Shown here in pieces: positions 35,929-44,696 of a stretch of DNA of 64,000 nt. The position numbers and the translations under genes were made by a program. Numbering within the stretch: position 1 is the first letter of the stretch; each line of letters begins with the position of its first letter. Location: positions 41,806 through 105,805 of the forward strand of contig CAYXGW010000007.1 of assembly GCA_964464595.1 (NCBI GenBank), read 5' to 3'. The stretch is from JADFJB01 sp964464595 (GTDB taxonomy: Bacteria; Zhuqueibacterota; JdFR-76; DREG01). The notes below the pieces were generated by a model, which worked only from the letters and a program-made list of their open reading frames with translations, searched no databases and was not told the DNA's origin.

Positions 35929-38262
35929 TCAATAATGGTAATAACTATATCCTTCATGAGCTAAATCTGCTTGAGCTCCGTTTAAAATAACACCAATCAA
36001 ATTAGCCGGAACATTGTGAAAAAGATCTAATTTTTGTCTGGCTATATTTCTATTGGTAACTTCTGCTCGAACAATTAAAATCACACCCTGTGTTTGTGTT
36101 CCAATAACAACTGAATCGGTTGCGGCATTAAGGGGAGGGCTGTCAAAAAGTACCAAATCAAATCTTTTTTTAGCTTCTTCAATTAATCGTTTAAGTTGAA
36201 TTGAACCCAACAATTCCGAAGGATTAGGCATCATGGAACCACAGCTAATCATTGATAGATTAGGCACATGGGTCTCACTCACAGCGTCTTCAAAGCGGAC
36301 CATACCCATTAGATAATTGCTTAAACCCGGTTCCTTATTTACACCGAAGGTATTGTGTAATACACCTCGCCGTAAATCGGCATCAATTAATAAAGTATTT
36401 GTTTTGTGTTGAGCTAAAGTCACTGCCAGATTTGAAGATGTAAATGATTTCCCATCGCCAGGTGCAAAGCTTGAAATCACAAGTGAGTTTATTTTACCCA
36501 TGTCTTTTGAAAATACGATTTTTGTTCTTAAAGCTCGGTAGGCTTCACCAACTGGTGTAGGCGAGTAGTCATATGTTACCAATTGGGAATCGATTTTTTT
36601 TAATTTATCTGCATCCCTAAGATCAGACTCGCCGTTAAATTCGATTTTAGGAATTGTCCCAATTACATTTAACTTTAGATATTTTTTTATATCGTCTGGA
36701 GATTTTAAACTTTTATCAAAAAACTCGATAAATATGGCCACTCCTAATGAGACTAAGAGTGCAAAAACTGTTCCTGCTGCAGCTTTTTGCTTTTTATCTC
36801 TATTTACCGGTTGTTCAGGAACAATAGCCGGATCCATAATATCTATTCCTTCAGTAGTATCAACAGCTTCCGATAATTCAATCTCTTGTGCTTTCTTCTG
36901 CAATTCAGTATAAAGGCTACCAGATACATCAACATTCTTAGATAATTCTGAAAGTTGCATCTGCTCCGCTGGAAGTGTTTGTATCTCTCTTTCCAATACT
37001 CTTATTTGGCCATAAACATCTTGAATTTCCTGGATAGATTCACTGAGCTGCGTTTTAGCGATATTATTAATGCTTATTTGAAATTCTTTAATCTTTACAT
37101 CAAGCTCAACAGCTTTTGGGTTTGAAGCTGGATATTGTCTTACTATGGGGGCTCTTCGGGATTCATAATCGCCTAATTGCTGTATTAATAATCCCATACT
37201 TGTATTGTCTTTAAATAATAAATTTTTATTGATTTGGCCGTAGATATACCTGATATCTTTATCTTCAGAACCAGGTGTGATTGTTGTTTTGCCGATATCA
37301 TCTAATTTGTTTAGGAGGTCGCTTAGATTTTCTGTATAAGATTCGAGATTCCTCTTCTCTTTTTCTAAATCGCTTAGCGCTTTAACATTCTTTTGTACAT
37401 CAGTATCTAAACTGATAAAATGCCCTTCTTTAAATTTTTTAAGTTCCTCATTGTGTTGATCAAGCTGTTCTTTTGCAGCCTTTAACCGTTGATTTATTGC
37501 ATTTTTATAGCCTTTGGTTCGAATTCTTTCAAATGAGATACTTTCCTCAACATAAATTTCTGCAAGACTATTCACCATTTCTGTCACAATTATCGGATTG
37601 TAATGAGTCATACCCACTTGCATTAAGCTTCCACCCTGCCGCAGTTTAACATCTACGTGGGCTTGAAACCAGGCTACAGCATCCCGAAATCGAGAAACCT
37701 TAAAATTGATACTAATATTTTGCCGGGCAAAGCTTGGCGAAATCTTAATTTTTAATCCGTTAATTTTAAATAAATCTTCAGTTAACTGTGAAATCGGCCC
37801 TGAAGCTACTTCAACAAGCTGATTTTCCCCTACAATTTGATTTAGCACAAAGTTGGGCTGTTGCAAGGCCAATGAATAAACTCCTGGAGTTGGTTCCAGA
37901 TTTGTAACAAATTTATCGAAAACATCTTGACGTAAAAGGTTGCTTTCTTTATCTAATAGTTGAAGTGTTAATCCAAGTTTTGCGACTATATTCTCAGCAA
38001 ACGTACGACTCGTTAACTCAATGTATCTACTTTGATTTAAAACTTGGAGTTTTTCCAAATTATAATTTTTAAACCTTATCCAAGTGGTTGCCTCGTATTC
38101 CGGGGGTTTACTTTTTACGTAGAACAGCCAAGGTATAAGAATCACTAAAAATAATCCAATTACCAGCCATTTTCTTTTTAAGATACTATATAAATATCTT
38201 CGAATATCGAGATTGATTTCTTCTTCTTTTGTTTCTTCTTCAAAGAATTTCTCAAAATCCAT
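35929..38262 (-). CDS. Wzc-type polysaccharide co-polymerase with tyrosine autokinase domain
   Basis: The 777-residue protein has a Wzz domain (TM1 at about 31 to 48), a long periplasmic coiled-coil part (about 230 to 470), TM2 at about 494 to 514, and then a cytoplasmic BY-kinase. The kinase has Walker A at SFAPGDGKS (598 to 606), Walker A' at LLIDADLRRG (624 to 633), and a Tyr-rich tail with Tyr772, 774, 775 and 777. This single-chain form is typical of Gram-negatives. It controls chain length and export through Tyr phosphorylation together with Wza. No Wzb-type phosphatase gene is visible in the window. It lies 23 bases after the wza-like gene. Confidence 0.93.
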   Translation of the reverse strand: MDFEKFFEEETKEEEINLDIRRYLYSILKRKWLVIGLFLVILIPWLFYVKSKPPEYEATTWIRFKNYNLEKLQVLNQSRYIELTSRTFAENIVAKLGLTLQLLDKESNLLRQDVFDKFVTNLEPTPGVYSLALQQPNFVLNQIVGENQLVEVASGPISQLTEDLFKINGLKIKISPSFARQNISINFKVSRFRDAVAWFQAHVDVKLRQGGSLMQVGMTHYNPIIVTEMVNSLAEIYVEESISFERIRTKGYKNAINQRLKAAKEQLDQHNEELKKFKEGHFISLDTDVQKNVKALSDLEKEKRNLESYTENLSDLLNKLDDIGKTTITPGSEDKDIRYIYGQINKNLLFKDNTSMGLLIQQLGDYESRRAPIVRQYPASNPKAVELDVKIKEFQISINNIAKTQLSESIQEIQDVYGQIRVLEREIQTLPAEQMQLSELSKNVDVSGSLYTELQKKAQEIELSEAVDTTEGIDIMDPAIVPEQPVNRDKKQKAAAGTVFALLVSLGVAIFIEFFDKSLKSPDDIKKYLKLNVIGTIPKIEFNGESDLRDADKLKKIDSQLVTYDYSPTPVGEAYRALRTKIVFSKDMGKINSLVISSFAPGDGKSFTSSNLAVTLAQHKTNTLLIDADLRRGVLHNTFGVNKEPGLSNYLMGMVRFEDAVSETHVPNLSMISCGSMMPNPSELLGSIQLKRLIEEAKKRFDLVLFDSPPLNAATDSVVIGTQTQGVILIVRAEVTNRNIARQKLDLFHNVPANLIGVILNGAQADLAHEGYSYYHY

Positions 38263-38285
38263 TTGTATTTAAACTCCTAATCACA

Positions 38286-38954
38286 TTATTTTTTTAAATT
38301 ATCTATACGAATAATTAAAAGAGCCATTGATGCAGCAAAACTTAAAGTACTCATAATAGATCTAATACTTATCCCACCTTTGGGAGCAACAAGGACCTGA
38401 TCTCCCGTCCGTATACCCATATCAGATAAAGAGTATGCATTTTCAAAAGCCTGCAATAGATTACCTACAACCTTCCTATCGCCTCTAACCACCTGCGTCT
38501 TTTTTAAGTCTGCGCGAGCTGTAGGACCACCTGCAAATTCCATCAAATCCCAAAATGATATTTGAGGATCGACTCGATAAGATCCTGGTTTACTTACCTG
38601 ACCTCTAATTGTCACACGTATTAAAGGTCTTACATAAATGAAAGGATCAGTTAGTAGATTCTCATATTTCTTTTTAATAAGTTCTTCCACTTGCATAGGT
38701 CGTTTATTACCTACGTTTACCAAACCAACAAAAGGCATATAAATATAGCCGCGATTATCTATTTTATAATCTCTACTTAAATTTGAAATAGGACTTTTGC
38801 TGCTAACATTGTCATACAATTGCCAAATCTGAATTCTTACGGCATCACCAGCCACTATCATTTCCTGACTATTCCTGGGAGTTTGGGAAAACGTGGTAGA
38901 AACATTAACAAAAATGATAAATAATATTAAAAATAATTTATACTTAGTCATCAC
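38286..38954 (-). CDS. Short Wza-like polysaccharide export protein (Poly_export plus SLBB)
   Basis: The 222-residue protein has a signal peptide (cleavage near TTFSQ) and a Poly_export domain (MIVAGDAVRIQIWQLYDN, then GYIYMPFVGLVNVGNKRPMQ). One SLBB domain (RVTIRGQVSKPGSYRVDPQI) and a C-terminal hydrophobic helix (IMSTLSFAASMALLIIRI) follow. It is much shorter than E. coli Wza (379 residues) and has no lipobox Cys. The outer-membrane pore helix of Wza is replaced by a C-terminal transmembrane helix, so either anchoring differs or a partner is needed. It sits directly upstream of wzc in the same operon. Confidence 0.85.
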   Translation of the reverse strand: MMTKYKLFLILFIIFVNVSTTFSQTPRNSQEMIVAGDAVRIQIWQLYDNVSSKSPISNLSRDYKIDNRGYIYMPFVGLVNVGNKRPMQVEELIKKKYENLLTDPFIYVRPLIRVTIRGQVSKPGSYRVDPQISFWDLMEFAGGPTARADLKKTQVVRGDRKVVGNLLQAFENAYSLSDMGIRTGDQVLVAPKGGISIRSIMSTLSFAASMALLIIRIDNLKK

Positions 38955-38971
38955 TAATTCCTCAACAAAAA

Positions 38972-39685
38972 CTAACGTGAACGATAAAATCGATGTCGTT
39001 TTTCTTTTGTTTCTAAATTTTGATCTTTTAACAAAAGAAATAATTTTAAAATACTAACTTTGGATTTACCGTAAGACTTTGAACGAAGCACTTTTTTCAT
39101 TTCCCCGATACTCAATAAAGGTTTTTCTGTAATCAAATGTTTCACCTTATCTTGTAATGACAAATAAATTGGGTCAACACGTTGTTTCGTCATAAATCTT
39201 TCTGTGGGATTAAAGTTATTCTTTTTTTCGGTAGTTGTTCGTAAAACCTGAATATCTGGGACACTTTGGATTGTTGTCGAATCTTCATTCCATTTTTTCG
39301 TAGGTGTTTGAGTGATATCATACCCACGAATCAAGTCAAATTCATTGATAGCCTCTTCGACTGAATCGTACATTTTTAGAATCCGATTAAACTCAAGCAT
39401 CTCAAAAACATCGTATACTTCGGGAACCATATTTACTAGTTTAATATCACCCCCGCTTTCCCTTACATTTTTAATTTCCCCAACGAAAACACCCCAACCA
39501 GCACTACTCACATAATTGACACCACTCAAATCTAATACAAATTGAGCAATTTCAGCATCAAGAAATTCTTTTAATCTGCTGACTAACTTCAACGAAGTGG
39601 ATGTATCAATATATCCATTCACTTTTAGGTACATGATATCATCGTTGTATCCTACTTGTTGATCAATAATTTGAATGCCTTCCAT
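38972..39685 (-). CDS. STAS-domain protein (anti-sigma factor antagonist-like) with unknown C-terminal region
   Basis: The 237-residue protein has an N-terminal STAS domain (residues 5 to 110): DIMYLKVNGYIDTSTSLKLV, then FVLDLSGVNYVSSAGWGVFV with the conserved SSAGWG site, where SpoIIAA-type proteins are phosphorylated on Ser. A linker follows, and a C-terminal part of about 70 residues (PLLSIGEMKKVLRSKSYGKS and a basic end) that I do not recognise; it may be a winged-helix-like domain. It heads the EPS core operon 17 bases before the wza-like gene. Partner-switching control of EPS is inferred. No anti-sigma kinase or phosphatase gene is in the window. Confidence 0.8.
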   Translation of the reverse strand: MEGIQIIDQQVGYNDDIMYLKVNGYIDTSTSLKLVSRLKEFLDAEIAQFVLDLSGVNYVSSAGWGVFVGEIKNVRESGGDIKLVNMVPEVYDVFEMLEFNRILKMYDSVEEAINEFDLIRGYDITQTPTKKWNEDSTTIQSVPDIQVLRTTTEKKNNFNPTERFMTKQRVDPIYLSLQDKVKHLITEKPLLSIGEMKKVLRSKSYGKSKVSILKLFLLLKDQNLETKEKRHRFYRSR

Positions 39686-39696
39686 ACCGAATATCT

Positions 39697-39702
39697 ATTA
39701 TA
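39697..39702 (-). promoter_or_regulatory. Possible -10 element of the EPS core operon
   Basis: TATAAT on the minus strand lies 11 bases before the STAS gene's ATG, and TTGCTA lies about 19 bases further upstream. If used, the transcript would have almost no 5' leader, and no Shine-Dalgarno is seen. The 190-bp gap at 39686..39876 must contain the promoter of this operon, but this placement is only a guess. Confidence 0.25.
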
Positions 39703-39876
39703 ATTAGTTAAAATAAAATTTTAGCAAGGATGTATTTATGCAGATCAACCTTTTTCTCCTACAAAATATATGCCATTCTTGATCAATAAGAAATATCTTC
39801 GTAACATGTTAATAATCATCAAATTAATAAATTCTTTTAAAAACTCCTTACACGAAATTTGTCCCATTTTGACACA

Positions 39877-41376
39877 TTATTGTTTAATGTTAACTAACTT
39901 TTGATACAGTCTATTATATTTTTTACACGAAATATCCCAGGAAAAATTTTTTTTCATTGATCGTATGGCCAATTTCTTCCAAGAAGACGGATGATTTTTA
40001 TATAATTCAATAGCATCTTTAATTGCATCGAGCATAGCCCTTGAATTGTATTCTGTAAAAACAAATCCTGTTCCTTTCTTATTATCATTACTATAGTCGA
40101 ATACTGTATCGGCTAATCCACCTGTTTTACGCACTATTGGAATTGTTCCATACTTCATACTGTAAAGCTGATTCAATCCACAAGGCTCAAAATAAGACGG
40201 CATTAAAAACATATCTGCTCCCGCTTCGATAAAATGAGCCATAGGATTATTGAGTTCAATTTTTACAACCAGATGTTCCGGATACTTCTTTTGCAATTTT
40301 TTAAGTTTGTTTTCAAATTCCAAAACTCCTTGGCCCAAAATAATGATATAAACACCAAGATTAACTATATTGGGAATCGCATCAATTATTAAGTCAAATC
40401 CTTTCTGATGAACCAATCGTGAAACGATTCCAATAACCGGAATAGACTGATCATATTTAAGGCCAACTTTTTCGCAGAGTACTTTTTTGTTTTCCTTTTT
40501 CTTATCAACCGTTCGAGTGTTATAATTAACATCTAGGAAAGGATCGATTTCAGGATTCCATTCATCGTAATTTACACCGTTGAGAATCCCTACAAATTTT
40601 TTCGATTTTCTGAGTAAAACACCCTGCATTCCTGCTGCGAGATCAGGATTTTCCAAAACTTCTTCTGCATATGTCTTACTGACGGTATTGATATAATCTG
40701 CTAATTCTAAACCGCCCTTTAGAAAACTAATTTTATCAAAGAACCTTAACGGGCTATCGCCACTATTCAAATCGTAATTTAAACCGGTTTCCTTTAGCAT
40801 TTGCAATGCAAAACTTCCATTATATGCAAAATTATGCACAGTAAAAAGAGTCCGGCTATTTTTATAGAAATCATCATTTGAGTAAACAGTTTTTAAATAA
40901 ATAGGTATTAATCCACATTGCCAATCATTACAATGAATCACTTCCGGCTGCCAATGTAACTTTTTAAGCATTTCCAATGCAGAGCGGGCAAACAACGAAT
41001 ACCTTGCCGCGTTGTCTTTATAATCTTTTCCGGTTTTTGGATCTCCATATAATCCATCGCGATCAAAATAAGGTGGATAGTCCAAAAAATAAATTTGAAC
41101 TTTAGAATTCGGTACAAATGAGGCTCTAATGCTTACCGTTACCGTTCCATCTTTGTGTGGTATTTCCAAATCTCTTAATCGAATAACATCCCGGAGAGCA
41201 AAATTTCCTTCCGAAATCATTTTATATTTTGGCACGAAAACACGAATGTCATGTCCAAAACTCTTCAATGATATAGGTAAAGCTGAAGCGACATCAGCTA
41301 AACCACCGGTTTTAGCAAATGGGGAGACTTCTGAAACAACATACAATATATTAAACGACGACGAATCATTTGTCAT
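39877..41376 (-). CDS. glgA: Glycogen/starch synthase
   Basis: The 499-residue GT5 protein begins ILYVVSEVSPFAKTGGLADVASALP with the ADP-glucose-binding KTGGLADV motif (residues 22 to 29). It continues with IGIVSRLVHQKGFDLIIDAI, MPSYFEPCGLNQLYSMKYGT and IPIVRKTGGLADTV. All GT5 hallmarks and the length are normal. It extends alpha-1,4-glucan from ADP-glucose in the cytoplasm. It is clustered with galT, so central hexose metabolism and glycogen are linked to the neighbouring EPS genes. No glgB, glgC or glgP is in the window. It lies 27 bases after galT. Confidence 0.95.
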   Translation of the reverse strand: MTNDSSSFNILYVVSEVSPFAKTGGLADVASALPISLKSFGHDIRVFVPKYKMISEGNFALRDVIRLRDLEIPHKDGTVTVSIRASFVPNSKVQIYFLDYPPYFDRDGLYGDPKTGKDYKDNAARYSLFARSALEMLKKLHWQPEVIHCNDWQCGLIPIYLKTVYSNDDFYKNSRTLFTVHNFAYNGSFALQMLKETGLNYDLNSGDSPLRFFDKISFLKGGLELADYINTVSKTYAEEVLENPDLAAGMQGVLLRKSKKFVGILNGVNYDEWNPEIDPFLDVNYNTRTVDKKKENKKVLCEKVGLKYDQSIPVIGIVSRLVHQKGFDLIIDAIPNIVNLGVYIIILGQGVLEFENKLKKLQKKYPEHLVVKIELNNPMAHFIEAGADMFLMPSYFEPCGLNQLYSMKYGTIPIVRKTGGLADTVFDYSNDNKKGTGFVFTEYNSRAMLDAIKDAIELYKNHPSSWKKLAIRSMKKNFSWDISCKKYNRLYQKLVNIKQ

Positions 41377-41402
41377 TAAAATATTACCATATTTAGATTT
41401 GA

Positions 41403-42401
41403 TTAAATGTGAATCTCTCGAAGAAATTTTGCCGCATCTTCAGGCAAAGTGGGATTAATGTAAAATCCAGAACCCCATTCAAAGCCGGCAATTTTTGTTA
41501 ATTTTGGAATAATTTCCATATGCCAATGAAAATCCTGTTTATTATCATCGGAGAGGGGCGCAGTATGAATCATTAAATTATATGGCGGATCTGAAAGTGC
41601 TCGATTTAATCTGGTCAATGTTTCTTTGACAATTAAGGCGAAGTGGTAAAAATCTTCTTTCTGTGAATTTTCAAATTTTACTAAATGTTTTTTGGGCAAT
41701 ATCCATGTCTCAAACGGAAAACGAGGTGCAAATGGTTCTAAGGAAATAAACATCTCATTTTCTAAGATGATTCGTTTCCCGGAATTTCTTTCCTGATGGA
41801 TAATATCACAAAAAATACAACGTTCTTTGTAATTATAATATTCTTGAAATCCTTCCAGTTCTTCAGCAACTTGGATTGGAACGATTGGAGTTGCGATTAG
41901 CTGTGAATGGGAATGTTCCAAAGAAGCACCAGCAGCAGCTCCATGATTCTTAAATACAAGGATATACTTAAAACGAAAATCTTTTTTAAGGTCTAAAATT
42001 CTCTCTTTTATTGCCCACCAAATTTCTTGAATATGGCTGGAATCCAGATCGATTAAATCTTTTTGGTGTTCCGGGGTTTCGATAATAACCTCATGAGCAC
42101 CTATTCCATTCATAGTATCATAAACACCATCACCTAAACAATTTAGCTCTCCTTCAACTTGTAATGCCGGATATTTATTTGGCACGACTCGTATACGCCA
42201 ACCCGGTTGGTTTGCTTTTCTTTCTTCTCCTCGATAAGCCAGAACTTCAGGAGGTGTTTTAACTTCGTTTCCTTCGCAAAAAGGGCAGAATCCGCCTTGT
42301 TTCTTAACCGTTTCAACAATAAAATCTGATGGTCTTTTTCCCCTTTCTGTAGATATAATCACCCAACGGCCAACAATGGGATCCTTGCGCAACTCAGGCA
42401 T
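41403..42401 (-). CDS. galT: Galactose-1-phosphate uridylyltransferase
   Basis: The 332-residue HIT-superfamily enzyme has the zinc-ligand CPFC near residues 39 to 42, a second CIFC at about 193, and the catalytic HSHSQ at 163 to 167 with the nucleotide-transferring His165. Length and motif order match GalT. It exchanges UDP between UDP-glucose and galactose-1-phosphate, feeding UDP-sugars. It lies between glgA and the CpoB-like lipoprotein with gaps of 27 and 12 bases. The name is as in E. coli, but bacteria of this type may use it on other hexose-1-phosphates. Confidence 0.93.
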   Translation of the reverse strand: MPELRKDPIVGRWVIISTERGKRPSDFIVETVKKQGGFCPFCEGNEVKTPPEVLAYRGEERKANQPGWRIRVVPNKYPALQVEGELNCLGDGVYDTMNGIGAHEVIIETPEHQKDLIDLDSSHIQEIWWAIKERILDLKKDFRFKYILVFKNHGAAAGASLEHSHSQLIATPIVPIQVAEELEGFQEYYNYKERCIFCDIIHQERNSGKRIILENEMFISLEPFAPRFPFETWILPKKHLVKFENSQKEDFYHFALIVKETLTRLNRALSDPPYNLMIHTAPLSDDNKQDFHWHMEIIPKLTKIAGFEWGSGFYINPTLPEDAAKFLREIHI

Positions 42402-42413
42402 AAAAATGAATTC

Positions 42414-43163
42414 TCATTGAAATTTTACTAACATTTGCTGAGCAGTTGCTGCAAATTCACTGTTGGGGAATTTATCCAAGAGCCGCTGAAAGGCTTGTTT
42501 TGCACTATCCATTTGCCCCAGCTTTTCATAACAAAACCCGATCTTCAGTTGAGCGGCATCTTCCTTATTTGAATTAATAAAATTTGCTACTTTTTCAAAC
42601 TCAATTAAGGCAGTTTGAAACTCTCCAAGACCATAATAGCATTCACCTATCCAATATTGGCAATTATCAGATAAGTGATTGCCCGTATCATTTTGAAGTA
42701 GCTGATCAAAGCTGAGAAGTGCCGTCTTATAGTCCCTAGCCATGTATTCGGAAAGAGCAAATTGGTAGGCACTTTCATAGTCGCTAGTTTTCGAAGGTTG
42801 TGCAGGTTGTAAATCTATCAACAATTTTTCTCTCTCATTAAGTTGTTTCTCTTTATTCTCAACTTCTTTTACTAATTGAGAGATGGTGGCATTTTTTTCT
42901 AATAATTCAGATTCCAATTTTTTAACTTTCTGCTCCATCTCATCTTTCTCTTTCATCACTGAATCCATATTTGATTCTTCTTCACCGGCTTTAGGAATAC
43001 CTAAAAGCTGCAAAACTTGATCTTCATCTGAAGGTTCTGTCTGACTTGCATTTTGTTCGCCTGATCTCTGGCCTGTCATTTCAGGATTTGTAGATGAACA
43101 GGCACTAATAAAAAAACATACGGTTAAAAAAGTGATGGCAAAAATTCCATTTTTGATATTCAT
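42414..43163 (-). CDS. CpoB/YbgF-like TPR lipoprotein
   Basis: The 249-residue protein has a lipoprotein signal (TFLTVCFFISAC, lipobox with Cys22), an acidic linker and a coiled coil (about 65 to 115, rich in Glu/Lys/Leu). A TPR region follows (residues of about 130 to 249), with DYESAYQFALSEYMARDYKT, DNCQYWIGECYYGLGEFQTA and LKIGFCYEKLGQMDSAKQAF. This matches the CpoB/YbgF (Tol-Pal) group. No tolA, tolB or pal is seen here. It may be an envelope protein of cell-wall assembly, as rodA lies just upstream. GGAGGT lies 7 bases before the ATG. Confidence 0.8.
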   Translation of the reverse strand: MNIKNGIFAITFLTVCFFISACSSTNPEMTGQRSGEQNASQTEPSDEDQVLQLLGIPKAGEEESNMDSVMKEKDEMEQKVKKLESELLEKNATISQLVKEVENKEKQLNEREKLLIDLQPAQPSKTSDYESAYQFALSEYMARDYKTALLSFDQLLQNDTGNHLSDNCQYWIGECYYGLGEFQTALIEFEKVANFINSNKEDAAQLKIGFCYEKLGQMDSAKQAFQRLLDKFPNSEFAATAQQMLVKFQ

Positions 43164-43443
43164 TTAGTACCTCCAAGTTACACAATAATATTTAAATGCT
43201 ATATATTTTATTCTCAGACGAAGCTAATTTAGAAAAGCTAAATAAAAAGGGGTTGTTTCCTTGAATACAAAAGATGCTAATTAGTCTTTTAAACTCATTA
43301 CTTAATTTCACTTATCATATTGAATTTTATAAAAGTTATACAAGAAATTCAAGCTTATTTTCAATTCAGCAATTTGTAGAATGACAAGTAAAAACATCAA
43401 TATGGTTTAAAATTTTTATGAATCCCCAAAAACATTCATTTTA

Positions 43444-44682
43444 CTAGTATTCATGTTTACGAAGAGAAAAATTGAGTATTAATGCAATTGAAACCATACA
43501 GGTGTTTAAAAAAGAACCCCCATAACTAATAAATGGAAGTGGAAGTCCGGTAACCGGCATCAGACCCATTACCATACCCAAATTGACAAAGTAATGGTAT
43601 AAAATCATCGTTGTTATACCTATGACAACCAAAGAGGAAAACCGGTTTTTCACCTTAGAAGCAACTTGAATTCCTAATGAAATTAATATGACAAACAAAA
43701 CAATAACTGTTATACTTCCTAAAATACCAAATTCCTCTCCAATGACAGAAAAGATGAAATCTGTATGTTGCTCCGGCAGAAATCTTAATTGTGTTTGTGT
43801 GCCTTCTAAAAAACCTTTCCCGGTGATCCCACCGGATCCGATAGCTACTTTTGATTGAATTACCTGGTAGCTGATTCCTTTTGGATCGTTAACAATTCCA
43901 AGAAATGAAAGCACTCTTTTCTGTTGGTAGGTTTCCAAATAATTCCAAAGAAATGGTGTAATAACACCTACAAAGATATTAAGGACAATATGGCCAAAAG
44001 TGAAAATTATGTTCCTTTTTGCGAAGAATAATACAGTTAACAGTATTCCCATAATTACGAAAAAAGACCATAGTTCAAACGACGCTAGCATTGTTAATCC
44101 TGGGATAAATGTTAGAAACAAAATAAGAGGAGAGACCCCGGCCCAAAATAGCATAGAAGGGATAATTGCTATAAAAACAAGAGAAGTACCAAGATCTGGC
44201 TGTTTAAAGATAAGCATAAAAGGAAGTATCCCAAGGGCTACAAGGATTAACAATGTTTTTTTCTCATCCAATTTATCATGATGATCCGTAAGAAAGCGTG
44301 CAAAGGCAAATATCGTTGCTAATTTTGCCCATTCCGATGGTTGAAAACGCAGACCACCCGCCGATAACCATCTAGCGGCTCCGCCTCCAGAAACACCTTT
44401 AATTAAAACAACAACCAATGCAAACATGATAAAACCATAAAAAACATAGGCGAAAGCCATGTAAAATTTGGAATTTATCAAAATGACTGAGATAAATAAA
44501 ATAATTCCAAAGCAAAACCAGTACACCTGCCTTTGGAAATTGTTAGATACTAAATCACCACTCTGTCCTGAAGTAGCACTGTAAATACTGATTAAACCAA
44601 CCGAAATCAGCATGAACATACAGACAATTAGACCCAAATCTAAAATACTGAGGTTGTACTTAATTTTGTCAGTATATATCAT
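43444..44682 (-). CDS. rodA: Peptidoglycan glycosyltransferase RodA (SEDS family)
   Basis: The 412-residue integral membrane protein has about 10 helices and the SEDS signatures GGAARWLSAGGLRFQPSEWA, FKQPDLGTSLVFIAI and LPLPFISYGGSFLNTCMVSI. The conserved catalytic Asp is in KQPDLGTS. It polymerises lipid II together with the PBP2 encoded upstream (14-base gap). It belongs to a full mreBCD-mrdA-rodA elongasome cluster. A 280-bp gap before the next gene (42414..43163) contains no recognisable gene and probably a promoter for it. Confidence 0.95.
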   Translation of the reverse strand: MIYTDKIKYNLSILDLGLIVCMFMLISVGLISIYSATSGQSGDLVSNNFQRQVYWFCFGIILFISVILINSKFYMAFAYVFYGFIMFALVVVLIKGVSGGGAARWLSAGGLRFQPSEWAKLATIFAFARFLTDHHDKLDEKKTLLILVALGILPFMLIFKQPDLGTSLVFIAIIPSMLFWAGVSPLILFLTFIPGLTMLASFELWSFFVIMGILLTVLFFAKRNIIFTFGHIVLNIFVGVITPFLWNYLETYQQKRVLSFLGIVNDPKGISYQVIQSKVAIGSGGITGKGFLEGTQTQLRFLPEQHTDFIFSVIGEEFGILGSITVIVLFVILISLGIQVASKVKNRFSSLVVIGITTMILYHYFVNLGMVMGLMPVTGLPLPFISYGGSFLNTCMVSIALILNFSLRKHEY

Positions 44683-44696
44683 AACAATCTATAAAT

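Noticed and set aside
35929..38262. Split Wzc (separate CapA/CapB type as in Gram-positives)
   Set aside because: The Wzz part and the kinase are in one continuous frame with both membrane helices, so it is the single-chain form.
41129..41458. Plus-strand frames antisense to glgA and galT
   Set aside because: Both sense genes are full length with all motifs, so the antisense frames are not real genes.
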